Of a stretch of 64,000 bases of DNA, positions 17,482-27,396 are shown in pieces (the stretch's first letter is position 1; each line of letters begins with the position of its first letter). The translations under genes were made by a program, and so were the position numbers. A model generated the notes under the pieces. It saw only the letters and a program-made list of their open reading frames with translations. It was not told the DNA's origin and searched no databases. Origin of the DNA: Polychytrium aggregatum (taxonomy: Eukaryota > Chytridiomycota > Chytridiomycetes > Polychytriales); contig NW_026516272.1 of the NCBI RefSeq assembly GCF_025602895.1, positions 183,715 through 247,714 of the forward strand, read 5' to 3'.

Positions 17482-18116
17482 TACAGTCGGTCAGAAAGAA
17501 ACGGGACAGTTCCTTCCTGGCTTCAGTTCTCTGAACCCCGCTGACTGACTTGTAGGCCCAGCGGGCAGGCCGTGAGATTGTTTCCCGTCTTGGTTGGCAA
17601 TCGAGTGGTTTTGGTTGGTTTGGGAAGCATGGTCTTGAATACACCCGGCCGATCTCCTGTGGCGATGATCGACTGGCATACCGAGATCATGTTCCTTGAG
17701 GCATTGATGTCTCGATGTGGGAGTGTGGTGGATGCATTCGACCCTCTGCACAGCTTCATGGTTTCTCGATATCAAGATGCTCAGCCTTCTCGAGTCGCTT
17801 GGCTTCCCGACAATGTGAGCACACCTGTGATGTGTTGAACTCGTTCACCGAGCACACATGGATCTTGGAGACGGATCGGTCTGGTGGGCGTCTCTGGTGG
17901 TGGGTGAACTGCTCAAAGTACTTGGCAAACCTGAGCCTCCTGGGACTGGATGCGTATCCCTTCCCTTGCTTCCACAAGGCATTCCCAAAGACAGCCACCA
18001 CTTCGGTCTCCTTGGACATACTTGCTTGGCCATGAATGCGATGAATGGGTGGGTGTATTCAGGTTCCAGAAAACACACTGTCCTGGTTAAAAACGGGGTG
18101 TCCCATTTCATTGTGG
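17482..18116 (-). mobile_element. Fanzor (eukaryotic TnpB) element, copy A, degenerate
   Basis: About 635 bases on the minus strand. The 5' end (plus 18095-18108) reads AAATGGGACACCCC; the 3' end (plus 17499-17510) is the inverted partner of the same AAACGGGACA core, followed by a conserved TTTCTTTCTGACCGA. The same ends are found at 33.1-33.7 kb and, for the left end, at 63.74 kb. Inside is the C-terminal half of a TnpB/Fanzor-like protein. No clear target-site duplication could be fixed, since the true borders are not sharp. The element is too short for a complete Fanzor gene and must be non-autonomous. Confidence 0.75.
17523..18019 (-). pseudogene. Fanzor/TnpB C-terminal remnant of copy A
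   Basis: The first frame (18019 down to a stop at 17756) shows VFGNALWKQGKGYASSPRRL, then VCSVNEFNTSQVCSHC, which is the TnpB strand, the TSxxC zinc-ribbon entry and the first Cys pair. A second frame, offset by two bases, carries HRDINASRNM, the RuvC-III motif with its catalytic Asp, and ends at 17523. The second Cys pair expected between them is degraded. No RuvC-I or RuvC-II acidic residue was recognised. TnpB/Fanzor proteins are RNA-guided DNA nucleases; this copy cannot make one. Family assignment rests on motif order and spacing. Confidence 0.75.
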
Positions 18117-18660
18117 AAACGCTGTACCAGGAGGCACTCGACATCAAGATCAAGATCTATGGCACACGAGAACACCCCTCAGTTGCCGCCACTTTACACG
18201 AAATATGCAATGTAAAATCACTCCGGTTTGCCGACGAGGCAACAATCAAGCACTAACAGGAAGCGCTTGACAACTTCACCAGTGGCTATCACGCTTGTGA
18301 GCATTCTCACATTGGGTTGGCTCTTGATGGACTTTGTGAAGCAGCTCCTGACCAAAATCGCAACGACGATGCTGTCAAATACTCTAGCGAATCGATCGAT
18401 ATTTACCATAGACCATGGCACTCATGAACGTGTAGGTGTTGCTACAGCAGTTCACAATCTTGCAATCATCTCCCTTGACAACGGCCGTATCGATGATGCA
18501 GCCAAGTATTACCAAGAGGCGCTCGAGATTCGCACCAAGCTGCTCAAATCAAGAGAACATGTTGAAATCGCCAAAACCATCCGTGTTCTGGGGGAAGTCG
18601 CCACAAAGCAGGGAAGATGCGACGAGGCTCTGTCCCTGCTCCAGGAGCCAGCGTGTGACC
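18117..18660 (+). pseudogene. Broken TPR-repeat gene (kinesin-light-chain-like repeats)
   Basis: Right at the left end of Fanzor copy A starts a run of TPR units: LYQEALDIKIKIYGTREHPS, then after a stop and frame change EALDNFTSGYHACEHSHIGL, and after another change VHNLAIISLDNGRIDDAAKY, YQEALEIRTKLL and ALSLLQE. The repeats match the TPR_12/kinesin light chain type used in large fungal and bacterial TPR proteins. No start codon or splice set restores one frame. The rest of the gene is not found on the other side of the element, so it is a fragment rather than a cleanly split gene. Confidence 0.65.
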
Positions 18661-18807
18661 GGCGCTGGCGTCATCATGAATGCGACGCCGCAGCTTTTCT
18701 TTTGGATCCGCTTGCTTGCCAACGCTGGAGCTCCCTTCTCTTGAGCCCGTATCTTCCCGAGCCTGCATCTCGCCGCTCATTCCGCCGACAACCTCTCGTC
18801 CCCGCCC

Positions 18808-19670
18808 ATGACTCCCGCCGGCACACCAGCGCCATTCAGCGTACAGCCGATCGACGGGCTGGTGCTCTTCCAAGACTTTATCTCTCCCGAGCAGGAGGCG
18901 GATCTCATCCACAACCTCGACTCGCGGCCCTGGGCTGGAAAGGGTGTGCCTCCCAACGCTGAGCTTCGCCGGCGGACACAGCAGTACGGCTTCCTGTTCT
19001 CGTATCGATACCGTCGCATCGAGGAACACACCGGCGGGCTGCCCGAGTTTCTGCATCCCGTCGTCAGCCAGATCCAAGTCCTGCCCCCGGCCCCACACCA
19101 CGAATACGAGTCCAAATCAGCGCCTAATTTTCTCGTCGTGAATGAATACGAAGTCGGCCAGGGCATCATGGCGCATACGGATGCAAGTCTCTTTGGCGAG
19201 ACGATCTGGGTTGTTTCGCTGCTGTCAAGCTGTGTGATCTCGTTCTTCCGGGATGACCGCAAGGTCGACGTCCTCCTTCGTAAGCGATCTGCGTCTGTGG
19301 GCTGGCCATGTGCGCATGAATGTGCCGAGTGGGTGCTTGGCAGGTCTCTCGGGGTCTGGGATCGCTGTTGCTCGCCCTCTCTGCCTGCATCGCTCTGACG
19401 ACTCGGCTTCGTTGCTGCCCCGCCGGCTGCCTGTTGCTGTGCACAGCGCCTCGCTCGTTGCTGATCATGAGCAGAGAGTCCCGATTCGCTTGGAAGCACG
19501 AGATCTCGAAGCAGCCGATCGACTACTATGACGACGTTCCGATCGAGCGATCTCGGCGGGTGTCGCTTACGTTTCGCTCTGTGGATGTGAACGGCGTCGG
19601 AGCAACGACCGATTGCCGGCTGGGTGCTGATCCGGGCTCGCCGGGTCCTGTTGCTGGAGATCGGCAATAG
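18808..19670 (+). CDS. AlkB-type Fe(II)/2-oxoglutarate dioxygenase, ALKBH8-like
   Basis: Two exons, 18808-19279 and 19447-19670, give 231 residues. The jelly-roll motifs are complete: QQYGFLFSYRY, GGLPEFL, NEYEVGQGIMAHTD with the HxD metal ligands, then PPRSLLIMSRESRFAWKHEI with the distal His, and RRVSLTFR with the 2-oxoglutarate-binding Arg. These blocks resemble the AlkB domain of ALKBH8, which hydroxylates wobble uridine derivatives in tRNA. The methyltransferase and RRM domains of animal ALKBH8 are absent; in many organisms they sit on separate proteins. ALKBH6 or ALKBH4 type cannot be fully excluded. The start ATG is 147 bases after the broken TPR tract. Confidence 0.88.
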
Positions 19671-20133
19671 ACTTCCGTCATATCGAGTCCCGAAGCGATG
19701 CACTGAAGGGTTCCCAGAATGAGCTGTATTCAACTGTCCAAAAAGCAACGGCGGCTGCGTCCATCAGACAAGCCCCGCCCCATCATTCATCCCCACACAG
19801 TTCGCTCTGTAACTCCGAATCGCAATAAATTAGAGGGGCTCGTTAGCATCACACAGGCGCTCGGATGCGTCCACCCGTGGGTGCCAAGCACAATAACAAC
19901 GAGTGCGGGAAAGGCAGATTGTTTGCAATATGGCGCATGAAGAAATAACGAAAGAGAGAGAGAGAGGGAGAGAGAGAAAATCAAAGCAAGAAAAGCGGGT
20001 GTAAATTGTAGCAGCTATCGCTGTGGTCAACTAGTGGTAGTGTAGTAGTAGTAAGTGCACATGGAGAAGGCAGACGTACAAAAATGAGTCTATGGGGGGG
20101 GGCACAGGAGGTCGGAGGACGGGTCCCTGGGCT
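19671..20133. other. Convergent 3' region, dioxygenase / CDC4-like
   Basis: Holds both 3' ends. A GA-rich microsatellite lies at 19948-19977. No gene recognised. Confidence 0.7.
19824..19829 (+). terminator. Poly(A) signal candidate AATAAA
   Basis: AATAAA lies 154 bases after the stop codon of the ALKBH8-like gene on the same strand, a plausible cleavage/polyadenylation signal. Confidence 0.45.
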
Positions 20134-23100
20134 TTATGCTTCTGCTTCGGGCTCTTCGTCGTCAGTGTCTAGTACCTGGATCGGGCTTGCTGCGGTGTTG
20201 TGGCTCGTTGCGATATATGAACTGTCGTTTTGCTGGGTCGGTGTGCTGGATGCGCTGCCTCGTGCTGCAGACGATGGCCGCGAGGGGTACAGTCGGCTGG
20301 CGGTGCCGCCGTGGCCACCGCTTGTCCTTGGCGGCTGGGTGGGGTCCTCGGACATGGCTCGCGGCGAGTCCAGAGCACTTGTATCCGCTTCTTCGCTGCC
20401 TATGTGATCAAAGGGCGAACTCTCTGCTCCGACCATGGGATCGTCGGCAACATTGGAGGGCGTCGACACGGGCTCGCTTTGGTGTGCGTGACGAGAGCGC
20501 CGGGACCGACTACCGGATGTTTGGTGCAGGAACTGACTCGCCAGGAAGCTGGCTGAGGACATGGCAGCCGTGGCATCGCTGGTCTGTCCAGGGAATGGGG
20601 ACACCCCGGCGCTTCCCTGAGTCGAGGCAGCCTTGGCGTGGGAAGCGGATCCATTGAATCGCTTGTGTATCGACGCGTGGCCCTCGGCGATAGGGATGCC
20701 ACTTCTCGCAGAAGGCGTGCCCCTACGGGAGGCGGTCATGAACTGGGCCATCTCCTGCGCATGTTGTCCCATGGCGGCATGCCAGAGAGAGCTGCTATCT
20801 GTTGGGTTGGCGGCAGTTGCATCGCTCAGTCCGGAAGGGCCAGCTGCGGACTGGTGTGCGGCGGCACTTGATCCTCCGGCGGCAGTTTGGCGGCTTGAGG
20901 CGCCATCGGGTACACTGAGGGCGCGAAGTGTCCATTCTTGCATCGAAGCATCGTGGGCGGCATTCGGGGGGCGCATGGGCATCAACAGAGGCTGTCCGAA
21001 CATGGCATTGAGCTTGGCACTGCCGTGAGGGCCGTACGAGGTTCGTGGTCGACGGATGTTCGCTGCAGCCGCATGTGCAGGATGTGCAATGAACGTTCCA
21101 TATGCGCTGTTCGCTGATGGAGCCGACTGAGGGGCGGCCGACGGCTGGACAGGGCTCGAGCCGCTTGCAGAGGGCTCGGCATTTGGGTCTCCGTGCAGCG
21201 GCATTCCCCGGGTGATTCTGCGCATGGGACGATCCAGCTGGTTCAGCAACGCCGCGTTCCTGGCAGCGAGCCCAGACCCATGAACATGGGTATGGGTATG
21301 GGCATGGGCATGGGCATGGGCGGAAGGCGGGCCAGCGGCGAGGCCACCACCGCCCCCGTGGCCTCCATGATCGCCGTCGTTTTCGCCAACAGAGCCGCCA
21401 TCGGCGTCGCCGTCGTGGTCGTCGTCATCGTCGCCTGTCTCGTCGTCGGGTGCCGACTCGGAATGGCGGTCGCCCATGCCTTCGACTTTCTCGCCAGGGG
21501 TGATGCCTTCGTCAAAGTCCAGGACCTCAAACCAGGTGCGCTGCTGGTCCTTCTGGACGGCACACACCAACCTGCGCTCGTCCATGCGGACCCTCCATAC
21601 GCCGGCAACGTCGCTGATCAGATCTCGAATGAATCGGCCGTGGACGACTCGGTCTTCAGAGAAGGGCCCATTGGAGGGGTTGGAGGCCGCGCCGTCCTTC
21701 TTGGGTGAGCTGCTCTCGCCTCTAGCACTGGGGCCCGCCGACGACAGCTCCCACACCTTGACGCCGCCATCCGAGCCCGAGACGATGCGGTTGAGCTTGG
21801 GATCGTGGTGGAAACACGTTATAGCGGCGCTGTGGCCCGTCAAGGTCGCTAGGCATTCGCCTGTGAGCGGGGACCAGATCCGGAGGGTCGAGTCTGCCGC
21901 GGCCGAGACCACGTAGGATGGAGAGAGCTCGAGCAGACCGACGAGCGAGGCGTGTCCTGAGCAGCAAAATGCGACCAGTGGCACGACAGCAGCAGGTCGG
22001 ATCGATCGATCGATTTGGGAACACAGACAGACCGAGGCGGTGGTGTGAATGAAAATAGAGGGCCAGGCGTTAGTACCGAGAATAGGACCGCAGCGGCGAG
22101 CAGCACACAGCCTCGAGCGACACAGCAGCGGATGCACACATCGGTATTGCTTCAGGTTTCGGGGCAGTGCAGCGCCAGTCCGTGCTTCGTCCAGCGCCAC
22201 TACTTACGCTCAAGGGAAAACAGAGCCGCGCCCGTTTTGGTGCACCAAACTCGCACGGAGGCGTCCATGCTGCCACTCACGGCTCGTTGCAGCTCGTGGG
22301 AATAGCCGACACTATACACCTTTTCGCGGTGGCCGGTAAAGTGCCAGATCTGCCGACCCTGGACGACGTCCCAGACGCGAACGGACGAGTCGTAGCTCCC
22401 GCTGACGAGAATGTTTCCGTAGCCGGCGATGGCGCGGACCGAGCCACTGTGGCCGGTGAGCACATGCATAAAGTATGGGTTCGTGGTGGCAGCGGCGGCT
22501 CCGTTGGCATGTGCCTCGGGCAGATGCGGCGGGTCGACCTTGGGGTCTGGCAATCGCCACACCCGCAGAGTCGCGTCTCTGGAGCCCGTCACAATCAGGG
22601 GTACGGCGGGCTGGATGTTGCTCTCATCGCCGTTGACAGGAGAGGGTGTGAGGATCGTGAGACAGCGCACGGTGCTTGTATGGCCCTCGAATATGTGGGT
22701 GCATTGCCCCGAGTCCATGTCCCAGACCCGGACGCTGCGATCGGTTGAGCCGGAAACCAGAACGTGCTTCCAATACTGCAGCGCCCAGACACCGCCGTCA
22801 TGGCCAGAGAGTCGGCGAACCATATTTCCGGTCTTGGTATCGTATATGTGCATCGTCTGGTCGTCAGAGCCCGACACAATCTTGTCGGTATCGAACTGCA
22901 GGCAAGTCACCACGCTTGTTTCGTGTGCCGGGAAGGAGATTTGCTTGTAGCGGCCGTGTAGCCAGTTTTGACGAATGGTGTGGTGGCGCCGGTTCAGTCG
23001 CTTGTACAGTCCCGGCGGTAGGTCAGCGGGCCCGTCGGCCTCAAGCTCATCGCTATCCACGACGGGCGATACGGGGGTATCCGAGAATCGGGTCGGGTGT

Positions 23101-24942
23101 TGGGATGTCGTTGGGGCGACGCCCTTGTGTTCGACGACGTCGACCATCAGGTCGTCGTTGACGTCGGGTGAGAGCGCCGTCGATCCAAGCGGCAGCTCGA
23201 CTTCCATCCCGTCGGCTGAATCCGAGTTGATTGCGACAGACTTGCCCTTGCGCGCTTTCCGCTCCTTGATTTCCATCAGCCGTTCGAGGCGATGCTTGCG
23301 GACCTCAGACTGGATTTCCTCCTCGTTGTACCACAGCTCGTCCATCAGGCGGCGCTTCCACACCGCGCGCTCGGCACCGGGGCCATCGAGGACGGCCTTC
23401 CATCGCTTCGAGACGCGGCAGCATCGGCCCATGGTCCTCAGGTCTAGATAGCCCATGATCTGATAGCTGATTTCGGCAGGAAGGAGGCCAAAAAAGTCAC
23501 GCTTGAAGGTGGGCTGGATCACTGTCGAGACAAAACGGAGGACCGGCATCTGCGAGCGCTTCAGCAACTGGAAAAGGAGATATGACTGGAGTTCGTGCGG
23601 AAGCGTGTCATAGAGAGAAACGACATAGGGAATGTCCAAGAGCGAGGCGCTTGCCGGCTGGGGAAGCTTGCCACTCAGGGGCTGGCTGGAGGCGGCGAGC
23701 GAGTGGCTTGAGACAGGAGGCTGGAAGTCCTCGGGCAGAGTTCGGATGGTCGTGGGGGAGAGCGTGGGGCTCGGTAGTGTTGGCGAGTGGGGCCAGTTCG
23801 AGTCGCTCGAGGGCGATTTGACATCTTCGGACGGGCTGCCGCCGCTCACTTTCACGGCCGGTGTATACCGCTGGCCCAGCGCAGCATGCTGGCCGAGAGG
23901 CGCGGGGCTGTGGGTCCATGTGGGGATTGCATGGGAGTCGGGCTGGCCCATCGAGCCGGTGGAGACATGGCGCTTGTGTGAACGGGGAGCTGTACTGACA
24001 TCGACGCCTCGGTAGGATGTGGAGGAGGCACCCAACCGGTCGTGGTGACCCAGCGTCGACGAGCGCAAGGATGCGGCCTCGTGCGGGGCCTGGGGGATGG
24101 CCCCGCTTGAAGACGAGGTGGAAAAGCTCGAGAGCATGCTGGTTTCGCCGTCCGAGTCGGAGGACCGTTTTCGCTTGGACACCTTTCTTGTTGACGCCGA
24201 CAGCGAGTCGACGTAGCTCTGGTGCTGAGTGTGGTGCTGGGGATGGTGGTGCTGAAGTTGTGGCGCAGGGTGGCTGCTGGTGTTCTTGAGGCTTGTGGTC
24301 TTGACTGTTTTCGAGCCAAGGGGGGTATTGTATTCTCGCTCAACCTGCCCGCGCCAGGAGCAGAGGCAGAAGGGGGAATGGCAGCAGGAGTGGCAAGCAC
24401 GGGGTGAGTCAGTGACAAGCTCGACTGCGGGGCCGCACGGGCTGTGCTGGCAGAGCGCCTGGGGAGGGCGAGGGGACCAGAGGGATCCAGTTGGGAAGGC
24501 GTCGGACCAGCTCACAGACGGACGACGATGCCGATGAGCCTTGGACGGGCGGTTCCCAGCCAAAGCAGAGCGAGGCTCGCGAGAACCAAGGACAGAAAGG
24601 GAAGATGACAGCGACGCTGACCCAAGGCGCACTCACCTCTTGCTTGCTCTTGAGCTCCTTGAATTCGAACGGTACGCCGCCCAGCTCAAAGGCAAAGTTT
24701 TCCAAAATATCGGGAGTCTCGGCCGTCGCCAGCGGAAAGGAAGACAGGTCCACGCCCGAGGAATTCGAGTGTAGTGGCGGAATGACGATGGGAGGAAATT
24801 TTGTGGTTTGGGTGGTGGTCGTTGTCACCACGGTCGTAGTAATGGAGTGGGAGCCGAGCGTGAATTGCGCGAGCGACGATCCAGCCGGCAGCGGCGAGGG
24901 CTGCTGGGAGATGGTGCTCTGAGAAGTGGGTTGGGAGTCCAT
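20134..24942 (-). CDS. CDC4: CDC4/FBXW7-type F-box and WD40 protein
   Basis: Three exons on the minus strand, 24942-24637, 24344-22208 and 21956-20134; 1421 residues. It is the substrate receptor of an SCF ubiquitin ligase, usually for phosphodegrons in cell-cycle proteins. Residues 1-350 are Ser/Thr/His rich. An F-box lies near 385-425 (LLPAEISYQIMGYLDLRT, CRVSKRWKAVL). WD40 repeats from about 570 to 885 show IVSGSDDQTMHIYD, LVSGSTDRSVRVWD, LVSGSYDSSVRVWD, AVSGSMDASVRVW, VVSAAADSTLRIW and IVSGSDGGVKVW, the Cdc4/Fbw7 signature. A tail of about 530 low-complexity residues follows, with a His-rich stretch (HAHAHAHTHTH). Yeast Cdc4 is 779 residues. The first exon could extend upstream; the ATG chosen is the first good one before the splice site. 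Confidence 0.92.
21286..21321 (-). repeat. Coding hexamer repeat (His-rich run)
   Basis: ATGGGT/ATGGGC hexamers on the plus strand encode alternating His-Ala, His-Thr and His-Val on the minus strand, in the tail of the CDC4-like protein. Confidence 0.9.
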
Positions 24943-27396
24943 GGTGTAATGCAACGGAATGTGAGCCAACAGACAGACGGGTGGCGGAAGCGGGTCCAAG
25001 AGGGCAGCCGAGGCCGCAAGCCCAGCGGCGATAGTTTGGGTTGGGCGGACAGGGGAAGGTGAAAGCGAGTCAGCCGAGAAGAGTCGACGTCCGAGAGGCG
25101 ACGGAATGTCAGAATAGCCGGCGCCAGAGTCGAGAAGGAGGATTGTCAAGGACGGCAGCAGCCAGGATCAGGAGGCAGAAACAGGCACGACCAACGGGAG
25201 GGGAAGACACTGAAGGCGGATGCGTATGTACAATAGAGAGAGTGAGAGCGTGGAAATGCGAGGATATCTACAGGCCAAAAACGGTGGGCGGGGATATGAT
25301 ACACATGCGCGATGTGTATGGGAGGGGGGGGTTGGGTCGGCAGAGTATCGAGAGGGGAGGGAGAAAAGGCGAGATCAGAGAGCCAAGCGAGCGAAATTCA
25401 AGAGATTCCGGGAGGATGCCGGCCGCTTCTTTGGTGGACCAAGCCCGACAGCGAGAGCAGCCGAGGCGGGGGGCGAGCGAGAGCACACAGACAGCGCACC
25501 GACAACAGAGCGAGAGCGCGGGCAGGGGGCTCGGCGACACAGCGCCAACGCGAGCGGCCGTCCTTCCGCCGAGATTGTGGGTCTCCTTGCTCGACGACCA
25601 GGACGGAGAGCGGCAGCAGAGGAGGGTGGCGGACAGAAGCGAGAGAGGCGGCATCACAAAGGAGCAGATGACAGCAGACGAGAGGCCGGCGACCGAAAAA
25701 CGGCTGCAATTGCCGCCCCGCTCCCAGCTGCAACCAAGGCAAGGGATCGCGGCCTGGGCTGGGAAAGGCAGACGGACAATAGTACACCCGGCTGCAATCC
25801 CACGGCCTGGCGAGCAGCATGGCATGCCGATGCAACCAGCCAGCAGCCAGCCAGCAGGCGAGGCCGCATGGCCAGAGCAACCGTGTGTCTGTCCCGCTCC
25901 GTCTCTGAAAGCCAACCAGACCCAGCCAGGCCCGAGCGCCAGGGCACGACGCAAACGGAAAGCACAAATAGTAAGGGAGGGGGAGGCAGCGCCGCAACAA
26001 GACCATGCCGCCCTGTAATGCCTGCCGCCTGCCTGTGGGTGATGGGAGAGGCCGGCCATCATACGAGACAGACAAGGCAACAGCAGACAGAGACCAGGGC
26101 GGCTGGGATGAACGCAGGTCGCCGCGTGTCTGGGAGTGGGTGGGCTGCCGCCTCCGTGCATGATCGCCGGTGTGCTTGCTCGCCGGCTCACGGCTCGATC
26201 ACGTCTGGGGTGCGAGCAGAGCGAGAACAGAGGGCATTCCCCGTCCGCGGGATTCGCGATCGGCGGAAGGGAGAGAGGCCACAAGAGGAAGAAGGGGCTG
26301 GGTGTGGCCAGGTGCTGAAAGAAGCAGATGGAAATGGTCGGAGGCCAATCTGATTGATTCAAAAAGACGACCTACCTCGACAGTGTCTTCACCAAGACAA
26401 CGTTGCGCTGCAGATCGCACCGCAACTCCAATTCAGTCCAGAGTCGAGCTCGGGAGTACTTGCCGACAGATCAGACGAGATCAGATCAGACGAAATCAGA
26501 CGAGATCAGAGGGCCCGAGACGACTGCGACTTGAATGCAGGCAGGCAGTCGAGAGAGAGGAGGGAGAGGCGCCAAAGCCCGGGAAGAGTGAGGCAAGTAA
26601 CGATGGAAGCCTGGGCCGACGGGTGTCGAGACGACGGTGCTGGGAAACGACAGGGCGAGGGTCGAGGCGGGGGGCAGGCCGTGGACTCCCACGACCAGCC
26701 AGCACCTGAGCCGGAGCTCGGCCAGCGGGCGGGCGGGCAACCAGGCGGAGGGCAGCCGACCAAGTCTCGCCTCCCGCCGCACTAGTCGCTCTCGGCTGAG
26801 GGGGGGGGTGGAAGGCCAGCGACGACGCCGGCTCAGGTGCGGCTTGTTTCTTCTGCTTGGCATCGGAGGGGAGTTGCTGCCAGGGTCCGTGATTGTCTCT
26901 TCTCATGTTTCCTCCGCCGACACGATCCCGAGGGAGCACCTGGGGACCAGCCATCGCCCGGCCGCCGCGAGTGCAGCCGTGCAGGCTCGAGGGCTCTTTC
27001 CTGGAGTTTCTTGCGGGCGGAGGACCAGTCAACCGGCTGTGGTCGCTGCGAATTTGCAGCACTTACTGCGCCGAGCATGTAATGTATTCAGGAGCCAGAA
27101 AACCAATACCGGCCGCTCTATGAGCATGGAGTGTGCCGCCTTGCATTGAAAGCGTTGCAGAAAGCAATGAGGCCACGAGCGTTCTGCATACGACACACTC
27201 CGATGCCGCTGCACAGGCGCGGCGTCACTGTTCGAACGACGTTGAAGCCACACGAAGGCCCCTGCCTGAAACAAAAAAAAAGAAAAGCAAACAACAGTCG
27301 AGATATACGAGATAATAGAGGATGCGGGGCGCACGACACCAGAAACGAGGGGCTTTTTCAAACGGCAGATTGGACTGATGTGGACTGCGCCATGCA
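24943..27396. other. Long gene-free stretch, CDC4-like promoter side
   Basis: About 2.4 kb between the CDC4-like start and the 3' end of the PUS1-like gene. It is purine-rich on the plus strand, which keeps several long frames open by composition. They show no family motif or plausible start and are not called. Likely contents are a long promoter and 5' leader, possibly with leader introns. Confidence 0.6.
26469..26510. repeat. GATCAGACGA-type tandem repeat
   Basis: Imperfect copies of ATCAGACGAG and ATCAGATCAGACGA follow each other about four times upstream of the CDC4-like gene. Confidence 0.8.

Noticed and set aside
25268-26362. Long open frames on both strands (up to about 377 codons)
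   Set aside because: They overlap each other in a purine-skewed stretch, have no family motif, and are explained by lack of T/A-rich stops in such DNA.
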